A stretch of 64,000 nucleotides of DNA from Hygrocybe punicea (lineage: Eukaryota; Basidiomycota; Agaricomycetes; Agaricales; Hygrophoraceae): NCBI GenBank assembly GCA_963556145.1, contig OY744464.1, forward strand, positions 7,415,508 through 7,479,507. Reading direction: 5' to 3'. Both the position numbers and the translations under genes were made by a program. Below, piece after piece: positions 1-8,952 of the stretch. A model generated the notes under the pieces. That model worked only from the letters and a program-made list of their open reading frames with translations, did not search any database and was not told the DNA's origin. Positions within the stretch are counted from its first letter, which is position 1. Each line of letters begins with the position of its first letter.

Positions 1-1190
1 TTGTGGTGACCATGATCCCTGGGACACTAATAACTGATATTGGTGCTCTTGACATACGAAGCACCATCAGTTGTTGCTTAATTTTTTCAGCCACGGCAGG
101 GTATTCACTCTAGGCGAGATCTCAATGATTTATCCATGATGTCAATGCTGGTTACTCACAAATATTCCTCGCGGTCCTCCATTGGAATGCCCCGGGGTAT
201 TCCCAGCTTTAACTTTGCGGAGGGTTTCATCTGACCATCTCAGCTTGGGTCCTGACCGATCGATCCAACCCTTCACGGTCTCCCGTGTTAGCTGCCTGAA
301 TATTTCTGGATTTCTTCCTTTGGCAATCTTCACAATTGCACTGGCACTCATATCCCATCCTGCAACCTTACCGGCTTGCTCAATCATCCTCCAACACAGT
401 GGCGTAAACCAATTATGGTATTTGGCAGAATGCTGCTCTCGTTTTTGTTTTCGGCCCTTTGCGATCATGGTTTTTTATTCTTTTCTCCAGCTGACGAGCT
501 GGCCATGTTTCTTCTGCCAAATCCAGTTTGCCCCTCTTGGTCAGTCCAGAATCCGTCAAATCCAGCTGGGTTATTTTCCGTTTGGTTCCCCATGGGCTTC
601 AGATTCCCTCTTGAATTTCCTTCTCGTACTTCTGTTTACGAAGCTTACGTTGCCGGTGCATTGCTAGCTCTCGTTTCTTGCTAGCCTTTTCAGCCTTAGC
701 CTTGACTGCAGCTTCCTCAATTTGTGAGTCATCGACCTCCTCATACATCTGTCAGCTAACCCTGGCCAAATTTTGCCTGTGTTCCTCCGGGGAACATGGC
801 TTGAAGAAGGCTAACAATGGACCTGACCCACAGCTAAGTGCTGTGCGCACTGAGGAGTCAATTTGAATTTTGCCTGTGCCTTTTTTGTTCGTGACAACCC
901 CTTTTGCATCCACCGCCTGGTTACTGGGTCCCAACGCCTTATTCTGGGCATGGGATATGTTCTCGTCATCAGATTCAGAAGGGGATGATGATGACGACTC
1001 GCTGTCGGTGATATCCCTGGATGCTGATGTGTTGTCAGATCTGATGGAATGAACTGATCCGACATCAATGTCTGAATCCCCATCATTGGTTGCTGGCCAC
1101 GGCATGAGAATGCTTGGCTGGTAGGGAGACATAGCAGAGGCCTCGATGGCAGCACACTGCCTGTCCATCAGTGCATGTGTCCCATACATG
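1..1190 (-). pseudogene. DDE-transposase-type region of a large fungal transposon ORF, left end cut by the window
   Basis: Read on the minus strand, this stretch carries pieces resembling the transposase half of a basidiomycete element. There is an acidic Ser/Asp-rich linker (about 1050-900), a basic coiled segment (about 740-470), then HNWFTPLCW (near 410), TVKGWIDRSGPKLRWSD (near 270) and, running off the edge, EYPAVAEKIKQQL followed by APISVISVPGIMV. The pieces sit in different frames with stops between them, so the copy is decayed. The DDE catalytic core would lie beyond position 1 and is not seen. It appears to continue the Ulp1-like region at 1191-1396 and 7954-8898, making one long ORF now split by the Gypsy insertion. 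Family assignment is from memory of similar fungal proteins. Confidence 0.6.
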
Positions 1191-1396
1191 CATATGAAAT
1201 ACTGACCTGATTCTTATGTTGGGTGAAGACATGATGCAAGACCTCCAACCTCCCCACCGTGACGTTTTTGGGATTGATCAAGGGGTGATCTGCTGCCAAG
1301 AAGAAATGGAACAACACATTCCCTGCCAGAAGGCCACACACGAGATTGAATCGGCTTGATGTGTGATCGGTAGGCTCTGGTATGTGAACCGGACTG
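1191..1396 (-). pseudogene. Ulp1-type cysteine protease region, C-terminal fragment (broken by Gypsy insertion)
   Basis: The minus strand reads LPITHQADSISC, the kind of segment that holds the catalytic Cys in Ulp1-like peptidases of fungal transposons. After a frame change it reads GLLAGNVLFHFFLAADHPL and a tail near LEVLHHVFTQHKNQ. The upstream half of the same domain lies at 7954-8898, on the other side of the Gypsy element, and both halves carry the ACGT duplication at the break. The change of frame inside the fragment shows it was not intact apart from the insertion. Ulp1 domains normally cleave SUMO-like proteins; the role in these transposons is unknown. Confidence 0.6.
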
Positions 1397-1400
1397 ACGT

Positions 1401-1557
1401 TGGAGTAGTAGCGAGGGCTGTGTCACGTGACTCAGTTCCCACGGTTCGTGTTGTTTGTTGGTTCCCAAAGTAGCTAGAAGACAACCGAACCAATCCACGA
1501 CCTTCGAGACTCGAGACTCAGTTCTTCGTTAGACGTCCGAGACTCCAGACCACTCCA
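1401..1557 (+). repeat. 5-prime LTR of Gypsy element
   Basis: It starts TGGAGTAGTAGCG and ends GACCACTCCA, giving the terminal inverted hexamer TGGAGT/ACTCCA rather than a simple TG/CA end. It is identical to the copy at 7793-7949. An 8-bp palindrome TCACGTGA lies at 1423-1430. No clear TATA box is seen in the 157 bp. Confidence 0.95.
1423..1430. promoter_or_regulatory. E-box-like palindrome TCACGTGA in LTR
   Basis: The octamer TCACGTGA occurs at the same relative place in both Gypsy LTRs (1423-1430, 7815-7822) and in both LTRs of the non-autonomous element (50870-50877, 52715-52722), although the rest of those LTRs differ widely. CACGTG is the core site of bHLH factors. A role as LTR enhancer is inference. 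Confidence 0.45.
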
Positions 1558-1560
1558 ACG

Positions 1561-1572
1561 TGGTGATGAGAG
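1561..1572 (+). other. Candidate primer binding site
   Basis: Three bases after the 5-prime LTR comes TGGTGATGAGAG. The same leader (ACG then TGGTGATGAGAG) follows the 5-prime LTR of the short element at 51005. TGG at the start fits pairing with a tRNA CCA end, but I could not match the rest to a known fungal tRNA, so the primer is unidentified. Conservation between the two elements is the main support. Confidence 0.4.
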
Positions 1573-1944
1573 CAGCATTCGACCTCTACACCCAATAGAC
1601 TCACCAGAGACCCAAGAAGAGCACGCGACCTGAGACCCGAGACCAGAGCACAGAGACCAGACCCAATCACCGAAACCTAAATACACACCAAGACGTCGTA
1701 CCTACACCCATACATTCCCACGCGAGATCTTCGTAGATTGTTCATCTCAAACCGTTCCCGAGACGAACGAGGTAGATTCACAAGCAGTTCAACCTCCCTA
1801 TCGAGCTCACGAACAACAACTCCAACCCCGGAATCATCCATCACCACCTCATCCAACAACTCAGAATTCTCCAGCCGCAGCGCACCAGACACACCACCCA
1901 CATCACCAACCGCACAACAACACGACCCACCACCCCGACCAAAA

Positions 1945-3288
1945 ATGGGCGAATCGGGATCCCTACGTTGGGATGGGGGACCTGACGAAAAGTTAGCGCC
2001 GGGGCAATTTATGCGCGAAATCAAAATCAAGATCGAGGACAAAGAGTACACTACCGACAAAAAGAAAATAGAATGCTTCCAAAACAATCTCGAGTACGCA
2101 GGAATAGCGGATCAGTGGTTCGATAAACTCGCAAACGACACGAAAACGGACTGGAACAAATTAGTTGAGGAATTCGAGAAGGAATGGCCGAAGAACGCAA
2201 TCCCGAAACCAACAAAAACCGAGCGAATCCGCACCCTCAAAGAGTGGATCATAACCACAGACGAACTGGGGAGGAAAACGATAACGACGGGGTCGAAGGA
2301 GGTGTGGACACACGTGAAGTGGGCGAACGGACTAGCCGCCAAAGCAAAAGACGCAGAAGATACGGCCGGCCTACTAATACAGGATGTATTCGACAATTTA
2401 CCAGCACCAGTTCGCGAACTTATACGACACAAAACGCGTACCAACTACGAAGAACTTGCCGAAGCCGTACGCACTCTTGATGCCCTTGATTTACGCGAGG
2501 TCGTTGACAAATACAAAAAGGACGAGGAAACTGCTCGACTCGCCCGCATCCCAAACTCCCCGACGAAGAGCCTTCGCGACTCGCTGGCAAGCACCCACCT
2601 CCAAACGCCTGTAGGGCCACGTCACCAATACCGCGACGATGCCCCCCGACCCTACCAAAACCATTCGACGCGAGACGCCGCCCACGACCCTTTTAGCGGA
2701 AATACGGGCAACCGCGGAAACTTATTCGCAACCCGAGGGTCCATACGGCCACATCGAGGTGCAGGCCCAGGCGCGTTGGGCATGGGCAGAGAACCAACCG
2801 CCCCATCGATCATCCCCATCGCCAGAAACAGACCTATCACCGTTAGACACAACGACCTACAAAACCTCGCCATACAACAACACCCCAACACCGAAGCGGG
2901 ACACACAGCATACAAGGCCCAGGTCGATGCATGGCATCGTGCCAATCCCGACGGCCAACCAGACGAACTGCGCCCATTCCCGTTGACGCCGGGAACCGCT
3001 CCACTCGGTTCTCGCGAATGCTGGGAATGCGGATACGCCGGTCACAGAGCCGGAGCGCCCGTTTGCTCAGGGAACACCCTTCCAGAATTAGAACGCACCT
3101 GGCGCCGGGTCGCCAGTTACATTACCCGCGAAGCGTCGAAGGAACGTCAAGGACCCAGCGTCAACTACGTCAACTACGGACATCAGGGATACGGAGGTCA
3201 CAACGACTACAACCAACGTTACGGAGGACACAACTACATGGATGAAGTAGACGACATCCAGGGAAATGGAGGAGGGCCGTCCGCGTAG
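1945..3288 (+). CDS. gag: Gag protein of the Gypsy element
   Basis: 447 aa from the first in-frame ATG (1945); the frame is open upstream to about 1738 but has no earlier ATG. A retrotransposon Gag core lies at about residues 25-170, with a W-containing segment (YAGIADQWFDKL). The C-terminal part is Pro/Arg-rich. A zinc-knuckle-like motif CWECGYAGHRAGAPVC starts near residue 359. Its spacing is CX2CX4HX6C, two residues longer than the canonical CX2CX4HX4C. The tail is rich in Tyr, Gly, Asn and His. The stop TAG (3286-3288) sits in the loop of a stem-loop that follows a slippery heptamer, so a fraction of ribosomes should continue into pol. The product should form the virus-like particle and package RNA. 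Confidence 0.9.
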   Translation: MGESGSLRWDGGPDEKLAPGQFMREIKIKIEDKEYTTDKKKIECFQNNLEYAGIADQWFDKLANDTKTDWNKLVEEFEKEWPKNAIPKPTKTERIRTLKEWIITTDELGRKTITTGSKEVWTHVKWANGLAAKAKDAEDTAGLLIQDVFDNLPAPVRELIRHKTRTNYEELAEAVRTLDALDLREVVDKYKKDEETARLARIPNSPTKSLRDSLASTHLQTPVGPRHQYRDDAPRPYQNHSTRDAAHDPFSGNTGNRGNLFATRGSIRPHRGAGPGALGMGREPTAPSIIPIARNRPITVRHNDLQNLAIQQHPNTEAGHTAYKAQVDAWHRANPDGQPDELRPFPLTPGTAPLGSRECWECGYAGHRAGAPVCSGNTLPELERTWRRVASYITREASKERQGPSVNYVNYGHQGYGGHNDYNQRYGGHNYMDEVDDIQGNGGGPSA

Positions 3289-3306
3289 ACGCAGGACGGA
3301 CGGCCC
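3261..3306 (+). promoter_or_regulatory. -1 ribosomal frameshift signal at gag-pol junction
   Basis: The gag frame reads CAG GGA AAT, which contains the slippery heptamer G GGA AAT (3261-3267), fitting X XXY YYZ in the correct phase. A 6-nt spacer (3268-3273) is followed by GGGCCGTCC (3274-3282), whose perfect complement GGACGGCCC lies at 3298-3306. Inside the loop GCG (3283-3285) can pair with CGC (3290-3292), and the gag stop TAG is in the apical loop. The pol frame is open from 3246, past the slip site and through the first pol ATG at 3321. A -1 slip therefore fuses Gag to Pol exactly. Confidence 0.8.
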
Positions 3307-3320
3307 GGGAAAATCAAAAG

Positions 3321-6300
3321 ATGGCGAACATATCGGTCCCCGACCAGCGTACGGGATGGGTCGGGGACATGCACTTAGACCCTCCCAACATCGATTCACG
3401 TACGGACATAAAGTGTTTAGTCAGTAAAGATCTACTACCCCATACCCCTAAACACGAAACGTTTGACATGTATACGACGAGAGAGGATCTACCAGCACCA
3501 CAAAGAAACCGAGCAAGACCGTTCATACACACCGTAGGACTCCATGGCCACATGGGCACTTGCCAATACTTAAAAGGACTATTCGACGATGGATCTATGG
3601 TGAACTCCATCTGTGCATCGACATACCGGAAACACCGACACCAACTCGGCAATCTTTCCCCATCGCAAACAACCCTACGCATGGCGAACGGAGCGGGCAT
3701 ACCCTCGCAGGGCCGTTGGGTAGGCAACATCGAGCTTGGCGGCCTACGCAAAAACGCTGCGTTCGAAGTGTTCCCAAGCGGAGGTAACTGGTCACTCCTG
3801 TTCGGAAAACCGCTGCTGCAACAATACAAAGCTGTTCACGACTACAGCGACGACACACTACGCATACCCTACGACAACGGGTGGCAAACCCTGCTAAACG
3901 AAAGCCAGGAACCGACGCCAAACCGCCCCGCAATACCAAGTCGCATCCTGCGCAACGCGATCACAACACCAAAACCCATCGCTGCCGGTGTTGGACTGTC
4001 ATGGCGACGCGAGTGTAAATCCCCGAGGGAGCTGTGGGACATAGTAAACGAAGAAAAGATTGACACTACGCCCCCACGCAAAGAAGGGAACACCTACAAC
4101 TCATTCGCCGCACTTGCCAGCCTCAAAGACACTATACGAGGCGACACGCTCGATAGATTCAACAACCGAGAGCTGTACCTCGAACCACCCCCCCAAGGAT
4201 ACCAGGTCCCGAGACACCCGGCCAGTAATCCCAGCAGGAATCAACTCGACATCGACGGCGTGGAACCCTGCCCAACCACCACGAGCAAGCGCAGGGGCCG
4301 CCGCCACAGGGAGCGACGGAAAAGCAAAGGAACGCCAGGCACAACCCCAAGCCCGCAGTACGACTCGCAATCGCAGGACCCACGTCACACGGCACCAGTT
4401 TGGGTGGTCCAGGACGACACGCCAGGCAATGACAACGACATCGGTGACGCCCAACCAGAAATCGAGCTCAATGCCGACCACTCGATTTTCACAAGGAAAA
4501 CGGAACCTTTCAAACCACAACGAGTCAACGCCGTCCTCGACAAAGTCACCATTGGACCCGACCTCACCACGGAACAACGGAAACAAGTACAGGATCTACT
4601 GCGCGAGTACGCAGATTGCTTCGCGTTGTCAGTAAGCGAGGTAAACGCCGTACCGGGGGCCGAACACCACGTACACGTACCACCGGACACAACGTTTCCC
4701 AAACGCGTGCCCCGACAACGCCAGTTCACAGCGGCGCAACGCGAATTTTTGAGCAAAACCATCGACGAACTACTGGCAGCCGACATAATAGAACCCATCC
4801 GACCGGAAGACGTCAAATGCGCCTCGCCAATCGCCCTCGGCCAAAAGACACACGACAACCCCGGCCTTCCGATAGAAGAGCTCCGTCATCGCGTCAACGA
4901 CGAATGTATAGCCCACGGATTCCCACCAGCCCACAACATGGAACCATGCCCAACACCAGCCGGCCCCGACAAGGAAGAACAGCACCCGGCGAAATGGCGG
5001 TTCTGCCAAAACTACAACATGCTCAACAGGGTCACCCAAGTTTTCCCGATGCCCCAGGGCGACATACGGATGAAGCAGCGACGCCTAAGCGGCCACAGGT
5101 GGGTCCACGGATTCGATTTCGCCTCGGGCTTCTACGCTGTCATGATACCACAGGACACCCGGCCGTACCTCGCATTCTACATCGAGGGCAGAGGATTTTT
5201 CACACAGAAGCGAATGCCTTTCGGCCTCACCGGCGCCCCCTCCACGTTTGCACACGTCACCGCACAAGCACTCGGCGACATACTTACCGCTCTGCAACTC
5301 GAGCTATTCGTGGATGACGGAGGCATGGCAGGGGACGAGTTCGAAGACATGCTCAATCGCACGAGACGCTTCTTCCAGAGGGTCCGGGAAGCCGGCCTGT
5401 CCCTCTCTGCCAAGAAATCGAAGTTTTTCATGTCAGAAATGATATTCGCGGGGTCCAAGGTTGGACCGGACGGTGTTCAAGCAGACGAGGCCAAGCTAAC
5501 CGCAGTCGTCAGCTGGCGGAGACCCCCCGACCTCTTAGGCCTATCCGGCTTTCTGGGGTTAACGGGCTACTTTAGGGATCTAATCCACGGATACGCCAAG
5601 CTGGCCCAGCCGCTGTCCGACCTCCTACGATCCGTCGACATACCCAAGCACGCCGGGAAGGCAGCGTACCGAGCAGCATTGCGGAAGGTCAAATTGGCTG
5701 ATAAGTGGACCGAAAAACACCAAAAATGTTTCCTCGACCTGAAAACCGCTCTCACGACCAACCCCGTTCTGGTGGCTCCTCGATTTGACGGCACCCCATT
5801 CATCATAACCACCGACGGCTGCAAGGAAGGATTCGGCGGTGTTCTATCCCAGCGCATCGTGGTAACACGACCCGGCGGCAAAGTGGTCAGCAAGTTGCAC
5901 CCTATAGCATACGCCTCGAAGCGCACCTGCACAGCGGAAGAACGCTACAAACCCTTCCTCCTAGAATTCGCGGCCCTCAAGTTCGCGTTGGACAAATTTG
6001 ACGACATTGTGTGGGGTTTCCCAGTCGAGCTGGAAACCGACTGCCAAGCCCTCCGTGACGTATTACTCAGCCCGGATCTCAATGCAACACACGGCCGCTG
6101 GCGGGACGGGGTCTTGGCCCACCAGATTATTGACGTCCGCCATATACCAGGGAAAACCAACCTGGTCGGAGACGCCCTGAGTCGAAAAGACGAGGAACTT
6201 CCCCGCATCCCGAATGACGGTAGCGATTGGTCGGTTTCCCCAGACTGGGAGACGGCGCGTGGCCTGGAATACGACATGTTCACGGTGGGCGAATCTGCTT

Positions 6301-7778
6301 CTGAATTACACAGGACATTACGGGATCGCTTCGAAGACGAACGCGTCTTTGTAGAAGTCGTCGATGCCCTCGTAGGCATACCAGACGACGCCCCAGAGCG
6401 CGATCAACGGCGTGCGGCCCATCGCGCAAAAGATTTCTTCATCGACGACGGACGCTTGTGGAAACTTGGAGGCATCACACCGGCGCGGGCAGCATCACGC
6501 AGGGAGTGTATAACCAAAACAGAAGCCGTCGCGCTTGCTAAAGTCGAGCACGAAAAAACTCACATGGGCCGTGACGCCATCAAGATGCAGCTATTGGACA
6601 GGATATGTAGCCCCTTTTTAGACGCATCAATCACGAAAGCAATCCGCGAGTGCAGCCGCTGCAAAAATTTCGGCAACACACACCTACACGCACTGCTCCA
6701 ACCCATAGTCCGGTGCCGACCGTTCGAGCTCCTGGTGGGGGATTACACTTCCATGCCGACGGGAAAAGGGGGTTTCACAAAAATTGGTTTATACGCTGAC
6801 GTCTTCTCTAGGAAATTGTTCGCGTTCAAAGTGAAGTCCGCTACAGGGAAAGCCACCGTCGACAGCCTCGAACACATCAGGAACACGTTCATAACGCCGG
6901 AGGTATTCATGTCCGACGGCGGCTCCCACTTTGATTGCGAACTGGTGCGCAATTACTGTGACAGCATTGGCACCAAACACCACGTCGTAGCCGCTTACTC
7001 ACCCTGGATAAATGGCCTGATCGAGGGCTCAAACAAGATACTGCTGAGTACACTCAAACGGCTGTGTGCACCCGGCCTTGGCGAAGACGAATACGACAGG
7101 ATGGCAACAAAAGACATCCCCAAGAACTGGCCCCAGCACCTGAACGCTGCCGTAAAAAACCTCTCCGACCGCATCCTACCAAGTCTCAAATTCTCCCCGA
7201 ATGAATTACTACTGGGACTCATCACAAACCCACAAGGCACCGGCGAACCAGAAACAATGCCCATTCCCTCCGATGCTGACATAGCAATCCACCTAGCATA
7301 CGCCGACCAAACGCGACTCGACGGCCTAGCCTGCGCTGTAGACCACGCAGCGAACCGCAAGGCCTCATTTGACGCCAAAGTCCTTAGGAGGGCACCCAGA
7401 GAAGTTATATTTAAAACTGGACAACTTGTACAAGTCTATCGAAGTGATCTGATTAATGTCTTTTCCAGTGTACGGAAGTTGGTCCCTCTGTGGTCCGTAC
7501 CCCGGCGTGTGGTGTCCCGCCTGCGCAACTCATATGTTTTGGAGACACTCGACGGCGTACCACTGTCTGGCGTTTTTAATGCACGCCGCCTCCGATCGTT
7601 TGAGCCACGAGATGGAACGAAAATGGCCCAAGCAGAGCATGATCGTCTGCTTGCTGACGATACCACACCCACAAACGACCACGGCGAAGGGATGGAGGTT
7701 GCAGACGATGAGGATAGAGAGCTGGCATCGGGAGATGGTGTTGAGGCTGACGACGTAGCGACGAGGGCGTCGCTATGA
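3321..7778 (+). CDS. pol: Pol polyprotein of the Gypsy element (PR-RT-RH-IN)
   Basis: 1485 aa from the first ATG; the frame is open from 3246, so in vivo it is probably made as a Gag-Pol fusion by -1 frameshifting at 3261-3267. The aspartic protease is at about residues 75-180 with LFDDGSMVNSI, where DDG replaces the usual D-S/T-G triad, and LLFGKPLL. The reverse transcriptase is at about 480-760, with FCQNYNMLNRV, FDFASGFY and the catalytic FVDDG near 663. RNase H is at about 820-950 (ITTDGCKEGFGG, ETDCQALRD, GDALSRKDEE). The integrase has a zinc-binding start (VEHEKTHMGRDA ... CSRCKNFG, about 1075-1115) and the D,D,E core: D in LLVGDYTSMP (about 1140), D in MSDGGSHF (about 1198), E in GLIEGSNK (about 1233). 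The C-terminal end has an ARRLRSFEP motif. All domains look intact. Confidence 0.93.
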   Translation: MANISVPDQRTGWVGDMHLDPPNIDSRTDIKCLVSKDLLPHTPKHETFDMYTTREDLPAPQRNRARPFIHTVGLHGHMGTCQYLKGLFDDGSMVNSICASTYRKHRHQLGNLSPSQTTLRMANGAGIPSQGRWVGNIELGGLRKNAAFEVFPSGGNWSLLFGKPLLQQYKAVHDYSDDTLRIPYDNGWQTLLNESQEPTPNRPAIPSRILRNAITTPKPIAAGVGLSWRRECKSPRELWDIVNEEKIDTTPPRKEGNTYNSFAALASLKDTIRGDTLDRFNNRELYLEPPPQGYQVPRHPASNPSRNQLDIDGVEPCPTTTSKRRGRRHRERRKSKGTPGTTPSPQYDSQSQDPRHTAPVWVVQDDTPGNDNDIGDAQPEIELNADHSIFTRKTEPFKPQRVNAVLDKVTIGPDLTTEQRKQVQDLLREYADCFALSVSEVNAVPGAEHHVHVPPDTTFPKRVPRQRQFTAAQREFLSKTIDELLAADIIEPIRPEDVKCASPIALGQKTHDNPGLPIEELRHRVNDECIAHGFPPAHNMEPCPTPAGPDKEEQHPAKWRFCQNYNMLNRVTQVFPMPQGDIRMKQRRLSGHRWVHGFDFASGFYAVMIPQDTRPYLAFYIEGRGFFTQKRMPFGLTGAPSTFAHVTAQALGDILTALQLELFVDDGGMAGDEFEDMLNRTRRFFQRVREAGLSLSAKKSKFFMSEMIFAGSKVGPDGVQADEAKLTAVVSWRRPPDLLGLSGFLGLTGYFRDLIHGYAKLAQPLSDLLRSVDIPKHAGKAAYRAALRKVKLADKWTEKHQKCFLDLKTALTTNPVLVAPRFDGTPFIITTDGCKEGFGGVLSQRIVVTRPGGKVVSKLHPIAYASKRTCTAEERYKPFLLEFAALKFALDKFDDIVWGFPVELETDCQALRDVLLSPDLNATHGRWRDGVLAHQIIDVRHIPGKTNLVGDALSRKDEELPRIPNDGSDWSVSPDWETARGLEYDMFTVGESASELHRTLRDRFEDERVFVEVVDALVGIPDDAPERDQRRAAHRAKDFFIDDGRLWKLGGITPARAASRRECITKTEAVALAKVEHEKTHMGRDAIKMQLLDRICSPFLDASITKAIRECSRCKNFGNTHLHALLQPIVRCRPFELLVGDYTSMPTGKGGFTKIGLYADVFSRKLFAFKVKSATGKATVDSLEHIRNTFITPEVFMSDGGSHFDCELVRNYCDSIGTKHHVVAAYSPWINGLIEGSNKILLSTLKRLCAPGLGEDEYDRMATKDIPKNWPQHLNAAVKNLSDRILPSLKFSPNELLLGLITNPQGTGEPETMPIPSDADIAIHLAYADQTRLDGLACAVDHAANRKASFDAKVLRRAPREVIFKTGQLVQVYRSDLINVFSSVRKLVPLWSVPRRVVSRLRNSYVLETLDGVPLSGVFNARRLRSFEPRDGTKMAQAEHDRLLADDTTPTNDHGEGMEVADDEDRELASGDGVEADDVATRASL

Positions 7779-7792
7779 AGAAAGGGGGCACT
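7779..7792 (+). other. Polypurine tract
   Basis: Purine-rich GAAGAAAGGGGGCACT ends directly at the 3-prime LTR and serves as plus-strand primer. The short LTR element has the related GAGGAAAAGGGGCACT in the same place (52678-52693), preceded by a similar GACGAGGGCGTCGC stretch. Confidence 0.75.
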
Positions 7793-7949
7793 TGGAGTAG
7801 TAGCGAGGGCTGTGTCACGTGACTCAGTTCCCACGGTTCGTGTTGTTTGTTGGTTCCCAAAGTAGCTAGAAGACAACCGAACCAATCCACGACCTTCGAG
7901 ACTCGAGACTCAGTTCTTCGTTAGACGTCCGAGACTCCAGACCACTCCA
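7793..7949 (+). repeat. 3-prime LTR of Gypsy element
   Basis: 157 bp, identical by eye to 1401-1557. It is followed by the target duplication ACGT at 7950-7953. Confidence 0.95.
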
Positions 7950-7953
7950 ACGT

Positions 7954-8898
7954 GTATTTAAATGTCCACCAATCGAGCACCCGCTTAACCTTCTCTTCCA
8001 TCTCCCAGCCGAGAGAATCACCATGCCAAATGCGATGGGCCTGGAAATCAAATATGATCGCGTTCCAGTGAGTGTTTTGAGTGTTCATGATGGTCCCGAG
8101 GTATTGCTGTGCTCCGGAAGCTAACAACTGTCCTAGGTAATGTGTGCGACCCCTGGCAGGATGTTTTCAGCGTGAATGGGCTCATTGTAAGGTCCCCTTG
8201 AATTCTGCAGGCTCAATGATGATACCATCTCCTTCGAAGCTTGATTGCAGGAGATCTTGTTGCAAGAGGTCCAACATCTGGTTTTCGTGGATTGTCCCGA
8301 GCCATGCTTTTGTTAGGTACTTGTGTAAGTGTATGATGTTCTCTTTGTCGCGAAAACCCTGGATTGACCCAGTCCATGGCAAATTTGACAGGAGGTGGTG
8401 AACCTTGGCCACAATGCCCTTGGACAGGTCGTCATCTGCATGCAGCTTTGACAGAGAGTGGTCAGCCAGAGACCATGCACGCTGATTGTCGAGGACGTGC
8501 TGCATGGCAGACCAGTAGGTCATGATCCAGAGTGGGAATCTCTTTGATGCCACTGCTATGATCTGTGGACAGGCCAATGATGCAGCTTTGAGGGGTGAGG
8601 TGGCCTGCAGACATTGATACAGATCTTTCACCACAGCATGTGGGGGTGGTGGGACTGAGAGAAGATATTTTATGTCAGTGATGGTGGCAGTCGGAGGTTG
8701 GTCCATAATACAAGTATCATTGGCAGGGAGGTCCGCTGTGTGATGGATTTGGAAAGCCAGAAAGTCACGGATAGATAGTGTAGGGCAGGGTAAATAAAAA
8801 TGTATAATCTGGGTAGGAATATCAAGGTGGTGTATCATTTTTGAGTACTCAAAAAGTAAGTGGTGAATTTTCCTAATGTCACGTGTCACCCCCTGCAT
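7954..8898 (-). pseudogene. N-terminal part of the Ulp1/DDE transposon ORF
   Basis: An open minus-strand frame of 238 codons (8898-8182) is followed in other frames by FDFQAHRIWHGDSLGWEMEE and VKRVLDWWTFKYT, which runs up to the Gypsy insertion site. The long ORF contains FPLWIMTYWSAM and LTKAWLGTIHENQMLDLL, features I associate with the region before the Ulp1 domain in basidiomycete transposon proteins. GDSLGW plus the WW pair matches the start of such Ulp1 domains. The rest of the domain is at 1191-1396. It is a pseudogene because of frame breaks as well as the Gypsy insertion. Confidence 0.6.
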
Positions 8899-8906
8899 CT
8901 GGTGAA

Positions 8907-8952
8907 TCGGTCAATTCACCGGAGGTGTCACGCGTCACAAGGGGTGGTGAAT
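8907..8952. repeat. Short inverted repeat with mariner-like end sequence
   Basis: AATCGGTCAATTCACC and GGTGAATTGACCGGATT form a 16-17 bp inverted repeat with a short spacer. The sequence continuing to GGTACAATA at 8961 resembles the TIR of the inner MITE at 31673-31811 (GGTGAATTGAATGAATT then AGTACAG). Probably the remnant of a related miniature element. Confidence 0.4.

Larger units (their letters stand above)
1401..7949 (+). mobile_element. Complete Ty3/Gypsy LTR retrotransposon
   Basis: The element is 6549 bp: LTR, leader, gag, pol, polypurine tract, LTR. The two 157-bp LTRs are identical by eye, which points to a recent insertion. A 4-bp target duplication, ACGT, sits at 1397-1400 and 7950-7953; duplications in this superfamily are usually 4-6 bp. 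Domain order in pol is protease, reverse transcriptase, RNase H, integrase, the Ty3/Gypsy order. Neither ORF has an internal stop. No chromodomain was recognised at the integrase C-terminus. It lies on the plus strand inside a minus-strand Ulp1/DDE transposon ORF. Confidence 0.93.
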
